Source of the DNA: Deltaproteobacteria bacterium
Lineage (GTDB): Bacteria; Desulfobacterota; Desulfuromonadia; Desulfuromonadales; Geopsychrobacteraceae
Direction: 5' to 3'
Length of the DNA stretch: 13,513 nt
Assembly (NCBI GenBank): GCA_009993495.1
Contig: JAACTI010000103.1
Span: 1 to 13,513, forward strand
Part shown: positions 6,102 through 13,513 of the stretch, in pieces
Numbering within the stretch: position 1 is the stretch's first letter
How the letters are laid out: each line of letters begins with the position of its first letter
The notes under the pieces: model-generated
Databases searched by the model: none
Seen by the model: the letters and a program-made list of their open reading frames with translations, nothing else
What the model was told of the DNA's origin: nothing
Position numbers and translations under genes: made by a program

Positions 6102-8543
6102 ATGTTATCCCGACCCCTCTCCGCCGGCATCATAATGCTTACATTTTTTTTTGTCACGGGGCCTTCCTCCGCCCTTGCTGAGCCCTTAGATGTCGGCCGC
6201 CTGCCAAACTTGCCCCGGGTGAAGGTTGAAGCCCCGGCACTGTTCTCCCTCAGCGGTGAAGCCTCTCTCAACCGAACCCAGCTTAAGCTCCTGGCCAATC
6301 CCAGAGGGCAAACCAACGACCTGCTCAGGCTTTTTCCCGGGGTGCAACTGAGTGAAAGCGCCTATTCTTCCAATACTGCCGGAGAAATTGCCCCGGTGGC
6401 CTTTTCTATTTCCGGCGGACGTGCTGAGGCCAACAACTTTCTCATCGATGGCATGGGCAACAACAGCCTGCTTGATCCCGGACAGAGGGGCAACGACCAG
6501 ATCAGCGATGTCACCGGGCATGCACAACAATTTTTTCTCGACCCAAATCTGCTTGAAAACATTCGCGTGCTGCGCAGCAATATTTCGGCGCGCTACGGTC
6601 AGTTTACTGGCGGAGTCGTCGAAGCCGACACTCTTGCACCCGACACCCACTTTGGTGGCCAATTGAACTATCGTACAACAAGCTCAGAATTGAGTCACTT
6701 TCAGCTCGATGATGACAAGCGTGAGAAATTTAAAAATTCCGCAAGCGCAGACAATCAACCGGAATTTGTAAAGCAGAATCTGTCGGCGGTTGTGCACACC
6801 CCCATTAACACCCATTCAGGAGCAGTCGTCAGTTATGCCTTACAGCACGCGGCCATTCCACTGCATAATTTTGGCCAGCGACAAACGCAAAAACGCCAGT
6901 CGCAGAATTTTTTCGCCAAATATCATAACGACCTTAATTTGAACCACAGCTTGACTGTCTCCGCTCTTTACGCCCCCTATACCGCAGACTATTTCATCAA
7001 AACGGTCAAAAACAGCAGCTACGAAATTCAAGGTGGCGGGACACAGTTGAGCGCAAAATTTGGCAGTGAGCATACTCTTGGTCAGAGTTCCCTCGCATTG
7101 GCTTTCCAGAAAAGCCACAACAGTCGCAACTCACCGCCCGATTTTTTCAACTGGAAAACCACCCCCACTAAGGACTGGGGAACCACCAGTTTCAGCCGCG
7201 AGGGTGGCTACGGCGATATTGACAAGTCGGAACAAAGCCTGATCGCAAACATCAACCACGCATTCACCCAACAACAATTTGCCGGCAGCCGACACGAGAT
7301 CCTAGGCGGCCTCGAAACCACCTGGATCCAGACCCAGACCCGACGCCCGGAAGCCTTGAATATCTATAGCGCCACACTTGACGAAAATGTCAGCTGCGCA
7401 AATGACCAACGGCTCTGTATTGACAATGAACAATATTTCAACAGCAAAACGACCTATCCTACCGATAAAGCCACGGCGGATATTTTGCTGACGGCGATCT
7501 ACCTCGAAGATGATCTGGCTCTCGGGCGACTGAAGCTGCGGCCGGGCATCAGATTGTCCTGGGATAACTATATCCAACAACTAAACAACGCTCCGCGCCT
7601 GGCCGCAGGTTACGACCTGTTCGCCAATGGTCAAAGCCTGCTGATTGGCGGCATCAACCGCTATTACGGCGCCAATCTGCTTGGGGCGAAACTGGTCGAA
7701 CAGAAACGGCCCTTCGAAAAATACACCCGTGAGCTTGATGAACACGCCATACCGACAGCCTGGATCTTTGATCGTAACGGTTCCATCAGTTACCGACAGA
7801 AAACACCCTTAAAAACGCCCTACACCGACGAGTGGACCCTTGGCTTCAAACAAAGGCTCTGGCAGGGTGAACTAAGTTTCGACTATCTGCAACGCAAAGG
7901 GCATGATTTGCTGGTCACCAATCGTTATGACGCTGATCCCGATCCGCAGAACGTCAGTTATTTCAAAGAATGGCGCAATGATGGCAAGAGCACCCACCAG
8001 GAAGTAAATTTAGGCTGGTCGCGTCAGTTTGAGCGTCAGTTTTTCAGCCTGCACGCCAGCTGGCAAAAGACCAGGGCCAACAGCCAGAGCTACGACGACA
8101 CCTTTAACGACAGTGAGGAAAATCTGGCGGAACTGATCTGGTACGAGGGGAAAATCGGCACCAGAGAGGATCTCTTGGTTGAAGATTTCAACCGTCCAGT
8201 GAGCATCGTGTTGATCTATGCTGCCGAACCCTGGGGAAATTTGCGTTTCAGCAACACAACAAACTACCGCAGCGCCTATAAAACCACAGAAAAAACCGGC
8301 GAAATCCGGCAGCTTGATGAACAGACAACGGCTGAAGTCTACGAGAATGTCAAGAACGATCATGCCCTGACATTTGACTGGCATCTGGCCGCAAAAATTT
8401 GGCCACAAATCGCCAGTCGCAATGCCCTCTGGCTGACTCTCGACCTGTATAATGTCTTCGACCAGCGCACAAAGCTGGGCAAGAGTGAAAGTGATTACGA
8501 ACTGGGACGCCAGTTGTGGTTGGGAGCCACATACAGATTCTAA
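6102..8543 (+). CDS. TonB-dependent outer-membrane receptor
   Basis: An 813-residue precursor of an outer-membrane gated channel. Residues 1-26 are a signal peptide, with a hydrophobic core around IIMLTFFFVTG and probable cleavage after SSALA. LPRVKVEAP (about 37-45) is a possible TonB box. The plug domain spans about 55-175, with NDLLRLFPGVQL, ISGGRAEANNFLIDGM and IRVLRSNISARYGQFTGGVVEADT. The rest is a beta-barrel rich in alternating aromatic strands, with a typical last part (YNVFDQRTKLG, then WLGATYRF) ending in Phe813. Two cysteines (432 and 439) lie in what is probably an external loop and could form a small disulphide. Length is normal for the family. The substrate cannot be read from sequence; siderophore, cobalamin or another large ligand are all possible. 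The ATG at 6102 is chosen for its ribosome binding site, promoter position and signal peptide. It is divergent from tonB. Confidence 0.92.
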   Translation: MLSRPLSAGIIMLTFFFVTGPSSALAEPLDVGRLPNLPRVKVEAPALFSLSGEASLNRTQLKLLANPRGQTNDLLRLFPGVQLSESAYSSNTAGEIAPVAFSISGGRAEANNFLIDGMGNNSLLDPGQRGNDQISDVTGHAQQFFLDPNLLENIRVLRSNISARYGQFTGGVVEADTLAPDTHFGGQLNYRTTSSELSHFQLDDDKREKFKNSASADNQPEFVKQNLSAVVHTPINTHSGAVVSYALQHAAIPLHNFGQRQTQKRQSQNFFAKYHNDLNLNHSLTVSALYAPYTADYFIKTVKNSSYEIQGGGTQLSAKFGSEHTLGQSSLALAFQKSHNSRNSPPDFFNWKTTPTKDWGTTSFSREGGYGDIDKSEQSLIANINHAFTQQQFAGSRHEILGGLETTWIQTQTRRPEALNIYSATLDENVSCANDQRLCIDNEQYFNSKTTYPTDKATADILLTAIYLEDDLALGRLKLRPGIRLSWDNYIQQLNNAPRLAAGYDLFANGQSLLIGGINRYYGANLLGAKLVEQKRPFEKYTRELDEHAIPTAWIFDRNGSISYRQKTPLKTPYTDEWTLGFKQRLWQGELSFDYLQRKGHDLLVTNRYDADPDPQNVSYFKEWRNDGKSTHQEVNLGWSRQFERQFFSLHASWQKTRANSQSYDDTFNDSEENLAELIWYEGKIGTREDLLVEDFNRPVSIVLIYAAEPWGNLRFSNTTNYRSAYKTTEKTGEIRQLDEQTTAEVYENVKNDHALTFDWHLAAKIWPQIASRNALWLTLDLYNVFDQRTKLGKSESDYELGRQLWLGATYRF
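6144..6152 (+). repeat. Run of nine T within the receptor signal peptide
   Basis: Nine consecutive T encode three Phe codons in the hydrophobic core of the signal peptide. Loss of one T leads to TAG at 6187-6189 and gain of one T leads to TGA at 6179-6181, so slippage either way would switch the receptor off. Whether the tract varies is not known. Confidence 0.6.
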
Positions 8544-10681
8544 AGCTCTGAGAACTCAACCACCGCCGGACGATGGATAAACTGGCGTCGATCACTCACA
8601 TTGAAGGAATACCAGCCCGGCTGCGGCCTTTTTTCCAAAGCAAAACTCACACGACTCCCGGAATCCGTCGCTGGCGCTGTCCTTGTCAGCGCCAGGGGCA
8701 GGGGTAAAACCTGCACACCGCTGCTGCGACTAGGTTGATAAATCAGCTCCTGATCGACAATAAAACCGGCAATCTGGCGAAAAGCCGCCGGCATCTGCGC
8801 CGCCAGAAACGGACGCTGCGGCTGCTGAATATTGACAAAGGTGTAGCCATTTTCGAAATCCGCCAGAACGGCAAACCTGTCTGAAAGCTGAATTTCTCGA
8901 ACAAACCCGTCAATCGGCAACAACAAAAGCTCGCGGATATTTTTGATATCGGCAATATTCAGCAGTTGCAAACCATTTTCCCCCTGGCTGACAAAAGCAA
9001 AATTCCCCCTGACCGCAACCCCAAGAGCCATGGAAAATTCACTCATCGGCCAGAAACGCTCAACCGCAGAAACAATTTGCAAAGGCCGGTTCTGATCAAC
9101 CTGGGCGATCAACAGCCCGGCGCGCCCCGCAGCGATATAAACCCTGTTCCCTTGCACCGTAAGTTGTCTGGCAGTGTCGCGCAGGGCATGAGTTTCAATA
9201 AGCCTGGGTTCATCAGGAATCGAAATATCCACGCGAAACAACAGAGCCCCCTGGCCATTGATTATCAGGGAACGGCCACAAACCACCAGGGCCCGCGCTG
9301 GAACCGGCAAGAGCTGTTCGTGAACCAGGCGTGGGTTTTGGGGCTGACTGACATCAAAAACCAGCAGTTGTTTATCGCGCGTAGTTCCATAAAGATAATT
9401 TTCCGATTGCGCCAACCTGAGCAGGTCTGAGCCCGTCGGCAGTTGTGCCACCTGGGTCAGGCCGGGCGAGGCGCTTCGGTCAAGAACTGCCAACCCGGCG
9501 GAGCCATCAGCAACGTATAACCAGCGCCCATTAGCCACAACCTGGGAAGCAAGCCCCGGTGTGTTGGCCAGACCCAAAAAATGCCGGGGCTGAATTTGCC
9601 GAATATCGACAATCTGCACCCCGGCATTGGCCCCAGCGACATACAGATAATTACCGGAAAGCGCCAGTCCACGCGGATCACCGGGGATGACCACGGCCCC
9701 CAGGGTTTGTGGTGCCGCCGGATCACGGATATCGACACTGCGCACACCATTCTGATTTTCGCTGAAATAAAGCCGTTCCGGACTAAAAACCATATCGCGC
9801 ACGCTGCCCAGCAGGGGAATACGGGAAATTCTGCGCAACGCGCCGTCCGCATCAAGGTGCAGAAGATCAATCTGCAAAAAACTGTCACTGGCGTAAATAA
9901 TTCCCTGATGCACAGCGACAGTTTCGTAACTGCGTTGGGCAGCCAGAGTTTTCACCAGACGAGGATGACGTGGATCACGAATATCCACCAGATGCAGCCC
10001 GCCTGTTTGGGCCGCGACCAGCAAGAAGTCTCCAATAAAAGCCAGGTCGCTGGCCTTGCCGTCTAATGCCAACTGGCTGACCAGAAATAATTTTTCAGGA
10101 TTTGAAAAATCATAAACGGAAAGCCCTGCGCGACTCTCGGCAGAATACAGATAGTGCCGACGATGGACACTGGCCATGGATTCTCCCCGCGTCAACTGGT
10201 AACCGCGTCGGGAAAAGTTGTGCTGATCGAAAACATAAATGCCGCGGCGGGCCACACTATAAACAAGCAGATCGTCTTCGGCATCCACATGCCAGACATT
10301 GGCCGGACCTCGCAGGGAGCTGAGCTTTTGCGGATGCAAGGGATCTTGCAGGCTGAAAATCTCGGAATCAGCATTCAGGTTCCCCACATATAACCGCTCA
10401 CCAATAATCTGGATATCAACGGCAGAGCCATCCGTCAGGAGGTTGTTTGCCAGGGCAGAAGGGTTGGTGGTGTCCTGCGTCAGGGAAGCGCTTAACCCCC
10501 CATCCAGGCCCCGTCCCTTCAGCTTTAAGCGCAGGGGGAGGAAACCGGGCGATTCGGCTTTAAGCTCTTCCAGAGCCATGGACTCAGGCGTTACCAGAAA
10601 AATTTGGTAATAAAGCCCCAATGCGCCGAGAAAAAGCGCATAGACAAGAAACCCCAGTACCGGTGGATTGAGATATTTCAT
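8540..10681 (-). CDS. Membrane-anchored LVIVD-repeat beta-propeller protein
   Basis: A 713-residue protein with an uncleaved-looking N-terminal membrane segment (about 8-30), so most of it should be extracytoplasmic. From about residue 88 to 662 I count 14 units of roughly 42 residues of the form hydrophobic-G-x-x-LYVA-x-x-x-x-GL-x-(V/I)-(V/F)-D-I-x-x-P, best seen at 211-240, 295-324, 337-360 and 421-450. These match the LVIVD repeat, which folds into beta-propeller blades; 14 units would suit two seven-bladed propellers, which is inference. A short non-repeat tail (about 663-713) follows. The ATG overlaps the stop of the upstream histidine kinase gene by 4 bp (ATGA), implying co-translation and a shared task, perhaps ligand sensing beside the kinase. 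No enzymatic motif is seen. Its stop codon overlaps that of the convergent receptor gene. Confidence 0.88.
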   Translation of the reverse strand: MKYLNPPVLGFLVYALFLGALGLYYQIFLVTPESMALEELKAESPGFLPLRLKLKGRGLDGGLSASLTQDTTNPSALANNLLTDGSAVDIQIIGERLYVGNLNADSEIFSLQDPLHPQKLSSLRGPANVWHVDAEDDLLVYSVARRGIYVFDQHNFSRRGYQLTRGESMASVHRRHYLYSAESRAGLSVYDFSNPEKLFLVSQLALDGKASDLAFIGDFLLVAAQTGGLHLVDIRDPRHPRLVKTLAAQRSYETVAVHQGIIYASDSFLQIDLLHLDADGALRRISRIPLLGSVRDMVFSPERLYFSENQNGVRSVDIRDPAAPQTLGAVVIPGDPRGLALSGNYLYVAGANAGVQIVDIRQIQPRHFLGLANTPGLASQVVANGRWLYVADGSAGLAVLDRSASPGLTQVAQLPTGSDLLRLAQSENYLYGTTRDKQLLVFDVSQPQNPRLVHEQLLPVPARALVVCGRSLIINGQGALLFRVDISIPDEPRLIETHALRDTARQLTVQGNRVYIAAGRAGLLIAQVDQNRPLQIVSAVERFWPMSEFSMALGVAVRGNFAFVSQGENGLQLLNIADIKNIRELLLLPIDGFVREIQLSDRFAVLADFENGYTFVNIQQPQRPFLAAQMPAAFRQIAGFIVDQELIYQPSRSSGVQVLPLPLALTRTAPATDSGSRVSFALEKRPQPGWYSFNVSDRRQFIHRPAVVEFSEL

Positions 10682-12648
10682 GCCGACCCTCCAGGCGCAC
10701 CACAGGGCAGGGTTGGTAACGAATTTAGAGGAACGGATTTTTCAAAATCCTGCATGAGTATCTGCCGCAGACAAGGCGTATAAATTTCATCGACCCCGGC
10801 AATTTTTTGTACGGAGGAGGGCAGGCTTTTTTGCAGACGTAGAATTTTTGCACAGCGCAGACCCATTTTTTTACTCAGCATGCGCACAGTTTCATCATCC
10901 AGACAGCTCGACAAAATAACCCGTGCGGCACTCTGTTGCCCGGCGTTCGCAGAAGCCAGCAGAGCGGCGGCACAAGAAAAAACCTGCACTTCAAAACCCA
11001 AATCTTCCAGCAGCTGGGTCAAGCCTTGACGGACAGTCTCCGCGGGTTCAAGCAACGCCAGCGGTGCCCCCTTAAAGTTTTCCGGCAGGCCTGCGTAGGC
11101 GGCTTTCAGCCAGGGCAAAGGCAGGCGCACTTCGAAACAAGATCCCTTTCCAGGCAGGCTTTCAAGGCCTAATTCACCTCCCATAAGCAGGGTTAATTCC
11201 TTAACAATCGCCAACCCCAGCCCCGTGCCGCCATAAACGCGCGCAATCGATTCATCTGCCTGACGAAAAGCTTCAAAAATCCGCGCCTGTTGGGTCGGCG
11301 CTATGCCCACCCCGCTGTCTGTGACCCTGAAAACAAAAAAATCGCCCTCCCCCTGCAGTGTGAGCGCCACCTGTCCCTGTGCGGTAAATTTCAGCGCATT
11401 GCCCAACAAATTGACCAGAATTTGCTTCAAACGCTGGCCGTCGCCCGCAACAACGCACATGGCCTGGGGCTCAATTCGCCAGATAAAATCAAGCCCTTTG
11501 TGATAGACCCGCTCAGCCAGCAACAGGATCACCTCTTCCACCAGTTGCGACAAATCAACCTCGTGGGTCTGCAAACTTAAATGGCCCGACTCGATGCGCG
11601 AAAATTCAAGAATCTCATCAATGTGATCCAGAAGTTCATAACCGGAGTGTTGCACCGCCGCGACGAAATGTTGCTGATTTTTATCCAGTGTGGTGCCCTG
11701 GAGTAATTCATTCATTCCCAAGACACCAATCATCGGCGTGCGTAACTCATGAGTCACGTTCGCTAAAAAAGCCGATTTCGCCTGGTTGGCGCTCTCAGCC
11801 AACTGCCGTGCTTCCTGCAAGGCGCGCACGGTCTGAGTCAGATCATCCGTTCGTTCGGCGACCTTTTGTTCAAGCAATGCCCGATGTCTGGTCAAGGCTT
11901 TTTGTCGCTGCTCTATCTGGCCAAGCATGTTGTTGAAGCCATCAACCAAGAGCCCGATTTCATCATTCGCCTGTTTTTTTCCGCGCAAGCTGTAGTTATT
12001 GGTGTGCAGAATAGTTTCGGTCAAACGCGCCAACTGAAGAATCGGTTCAGAAATCGGGCGCTGCAAACGCGCCGATATGCCCCAGGCAAAAGCAACCGCC
12101 AACCCGCCGACGCTTAAAACCAACAAAACAATTTCTGCCAGTTCACGGTTCTGTTGTTTGAGATCAGCAAGCAGGTATAAGCCGCCAAGATATTTTTGTT
12201 GGTAATAAACCGGCGCAAAAAGCCGCAAGGAGGTTAAATCGTACTGCAGAACAGCTTCAGGCAGTGCTCGCCATTCGACGGGAATACCGGCAGGAAAATC
12301 ACGACGGATTTTACTCTCCACCAGGGAAAGTTTCGTAACATCAAAGGATTCGGCAAAAGGTTCATGGTTACGGTCAAACAAATAGGCGGCACCAATGGCA
12401 CTTTCTCTGCGCAGAGACTTCAGCAAACGCCGGCTGGAATTCCGATCAGAATGCAGCAGCGATTCGGCCAGGCGATCGTTCAAAACAAAAAATAAACTTT
12501 GCAGATGACGCGAGGTTTCGCGACGCAACTCGAAAAATCGCAGACCGCCAAACGTCAGGCACACCAAGAGCAGCACCAGCAGACAGGCCAGAGTTATAAC
12601 CACTGAAAGTTTCGTGCGAATCCGGTAATCTTGAATAAAAGAAGGCAC
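10678..12648 (-). CDS. Membrane sensor histidine kinase (CHASE8-like, HAMP, HisKA, HATPase) with degenerate receiver
   Basis: A 656-residue inner-membrane kinase of the BarA-like layout. Two membrane segments (about 14-36 and 172-194) enclose a periplasmic domain whose start (LNDRLAESLLHSDRNSSRRLLKSL, then IGAAYLFDRNHEPFAES) resembles CHASE8. Then come HAMP (about 192-246), a coiled coil (about 247-290), HisKA with phosphoacceptor His300 in THELRTP, and an ATPase domain with N417, G1 DSGVGI (D444) and G2 GGTGLGLA (473-480). The kinase core is complete. Residues about 527-635 have the length and hydrophobic pattern of a receiver, but the acidic pocket reads ALLEPAE and the phosphoacceptor strand VILSSCLDD, so it is probably a pseudo-receiver. 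Start is GTG, with TGAGGGG just upstream. It heads a two-gene operon with the LVIVD protein. No cognate response regulator is adjacent. Confidence 0.92.
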   Translation of the reverse strand: MPSFIQDYRIRTKLSVVITLACLLVLLLVCLTFGGLRFFELRRETSRHLQSLFFVLNDRLAESLLHSDRNSSRRLLKSLRRESAIGAAYLFDRNHEPFAESFDVTKLSLVESKIRRDFPAGIPVEWRALPEAVLQYDLTSLRLFAPVYYQQKYLGGLYLLADLKQQNRELAEIVLLVLSVGGLAVAFAWGISARLQRPISEPILQLARLTETILHTNNYSLRGKKQANDEIGLLVDGFNNMLGQIEQRQKALTRHRALLEQKVAERTDDLTQTVRALQEARQLAESANQAKSAFLANVTHELRTPMIGVLGMNELLQGTTLDKNQQHFVAAVQHSGYELLDHIDEILEFSRIESGHLSLQTHEVDLSQLVEEVILLLAERVYHKGLDFIWRIEPQAMCVVAGDGQRLKQILVNLLGNALKFTAQGQVALTLQGEGDFFVFRVTDSGVGIAPTQQARIFEAFRQADESIARVYGGTGLGLAIVKELTLLMGGELGLESLPGKGSCFEVRLPLPWLKAAYAGLPENFKGAPLALLEPAETVRQGLTQLLEDLGFEVQVFSCAAALLASANAGQQSAARVILSSCLDDETVRMLSKKMGLRCAKILRLQKSLPSSVQKIAGVDEIYTPCLRQILMQDFEKSVPLNSLPTLPCGAPGGSA

Positions 12649-12698
12649 AACCCCTCACAGCGCAAGCAAAAGACCCAAAAATTCAGGAATGGCGGTGG

Positions 12699-12707
12699 AT
12701 CATAACA
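12699..12707 (-). promoter_or_regulatory. Extended -10 promoter candidate for the histidine kinase operon
   Basis: On the minus strand TG (12707-12706), one base, and TATGAT (12704-12699) make an extended -10 with 5 of 6 consensus bases. No good -35 is seen at the right distance, as is common for extended -10 promoters. The leader to the GTG at 12648 would be about 44 bases. Confidence 0.45.
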
Positions 12708-12816
12708 ATCCCCTTACATAAAATACAGATTTTTTTCGCAGCAGATTCTGCCCTTGCGCTGGAACGGCCTCTGACATATGGTCGTGCCTAGGTTGAACGG
12801 TTGCGACCGCCGCTCT

Positions 12817-12825
12817 TGATAAAAT
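12817..12825 (+). promoter_or_regulatory. Extended -10 promoter candidate for the DUF6178 gene
   Basis: TG (12817-12818), one base, and TAAAAT (12820-12825) match an extended -10 with 5 of 6 consensus bases. TTGAAC at 12793-12798 is -35-like but 21 bases away. The leader to the ATG at 12850 would be only about 18 bases, just enough for the GAGG ribosome binding site at 12840-12843. Confidence 0.4.
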
Positions 12826-12849
12826 CACCCTCTGTCGACGAGGTTCCAA

Positions 12850-13513
12850 ATGACGTCTGATCTCACCCAGCTTTACAAAAAACTCCAACAGTCGCGGCGC
12901 ATCGGCGCGACTGAGCTGAACCAGATGAGCCAGGCCCAGCGCCTGGATGTGATCCGTCACGCGCGCGGCAAAGCCAAATACGACATGCTGCTTGACGCCA
13001 AAGATGCCGAGACCCTCGCGCCCTTGCTGCATCCCCAGGAAATGTATTTAACCATCAGCGAAATTGGCCCCGAATATGCCGCCGAACTGCTGATGCTGGC
13101 CTCCACCGAACAGATCACCAACCTCATTGATCTCGACTGCTGGGAAAAGGATGTCCTCGACGCCACATCAAGCCTGCAATGGCTGGCTTTATTGCAAGAG
13201 GCCGGGCCAGATAAGGCGTGCCGCACCCTGGCTGAGATGGATCCTGAATTGGTGGTGATGATGCTCAAAAAGTTTTTGCATATCACCGCCGGACTCGAAG
13301 CCTACGACAGTGACGACGACAATGAAAATGCCAACCGCATGGAAGGCATTTACACCATTACCTACGTCAGTGAAGCCGCCGAAAAAATTGTTGGTGGCCT
13401 CTTGAAAACTCTCCAGCAAGAAAATCAACTGACCTATATCATGCTGATGGAATCGACCCGCTCAGAGCTGGATTCCGTTCTGGAGGAAGAGGTTTATCAG
13501 CAGCGCTCTGCCC
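12850..13513 (+). CDS. DUF6178-family protein, 5' part (runs off the window)
   Basis: The first 221 codons of a gene that stays open to the window edge. The ATG at 12850 has GAGG 6 bases upstream, and an in-frame TAA at 12820-12822 rules out a longer start. The protein is soluble, helical and acidic, without signal peptide or membrane segment in the visible part. The stretch HPQEMYLTISEIGPEYAAEL, followed by ASTEQITNLIDLDCWEKD and MDPELVVMMLKKFL, matches my recollection of DUF6178 proteins from Desulfuromonadales/Geobacterales, usually over 500 residues long; the rest should lie beyond the window. Function is unknown. An aspartate-rich patch (YDSDDDNENAN, about 154-164) lies midway. It is divergent from the histidine kinase operon, with 201 bases between the start codons. 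Confidence 0.8.
   Translation, partial: MTSDLTQLYKKLQQSRRIGATELNQMSQAQRLDVIRHARGKAKYDMLLDAKDAETLAPLLHPQEMYLTISEIGPEYAAELLMLASTEQITNLIDLDCWEKDVLDATSSLQWLALLQEAGPDKACRTLAEMDPELVVMMLKKFLHITAGLEAYDSDDDNENANRMEGIYTITYVSEAAEKIVGGLLKTLQQENQLTYIMLMESTRSELDSVLEEEVYQQRSA

Noticed and set aside
12737..12758. Possible intrinsic terminator hairpin between the divergent genes.
   Set aside because: The T-run lies before, not after, the stem on the plus strand, and on the minus strand the stem is followed by A residues. No transcript should end there, because both flanking genes point away.
1..13513. CRISPR arrays, insertion sequences, tRNA or rRNA genes.
   Set aside because: No regular repeat-spacer pattern, transposase, terminal inverted repeats or RNA-gene signature was seen anywhere in the window.

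Overview
The window looks like accessory chromosome of a Gram-negative, delta-proteobacterial-type bacterium, most likely of the Desulfuromonadales/Geobacterales kind. The evidence is a TonB/TonB-dependent receptor pair (so there is an outer membrane), a DUF6178-type protein and a REC-DUF4388 (PATAN) response regulator, both typical of that group, and a large LVIVD-repeat protein. The taxonomic call is inference from family distribution, not from a marker gene.

Region 1 (15-4800, minus strand) is a three-gene chemosensory-type cassette. In transcription order it encodes a REC-PATAN response regulator, a fusion with an N-terminal Hpt domain and a C-terminal CheW domain, and a hybrid CheA (Hpt, dimerisation, ATPase, CheW, C-terminal REC). 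The genes are tightly packed: 32 bp separate the first two, and the next junction is a 1-bp TGATG overlap. No receptor (MCP), CheR or CheB is visible in the window. The CheA most resembles the ChpA/PilL type, so control of type IV pili or another non-flagellar output is a reasonable guess.

Region 2 (4801-5151) is a gap of about 350 bp. It has no convincing gene but contains a 10-bp palindrome, three neighbouring stem-loops and a possible promoter for region 1.

Region 3 (5152-8543) holds a tonB gene (minus) divergent from a TonB-dependent outer-membrane receptor gene (plus). The 152-bp interval between them contains a good sigma70-like promoter for the receptor, embedded in a cluster of GTGG/CCAC half-sites that looks like an operator. 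The receptor signal peptide carries a run of nine T.

Region 4 (8540-12648, minus) is a two-gene operon. A membrane histidine kinase (CHASE8-like sensor, HAMP, HisKA, HATPase, degenerate receiver) overlaps by 4 bp a 713-residue membrane-anchored protein with about 14 LVIVD beta-propeller units. Its last gene converges on the receptor gene so closely that the two stop codons overlap.

Region 5 (12649-13513) is a 201-bp divergent intergenic region with an extended -10 promoter candidate on each strand. It is followed by the 5' part of a DUF6178-family gene that runs off the end of the window.

The most interesting points are the receptor-less CheA/CheW-Hpt/PATAN relay with repeated DPFA[ED]D motifs in the fusion linker, the translational coupling of a pseudo-receiver kinase to an extracytoplasmic double propeller, the possible slippage tract in the outer-membrane receptor, and the half-site array in front of that receptor.
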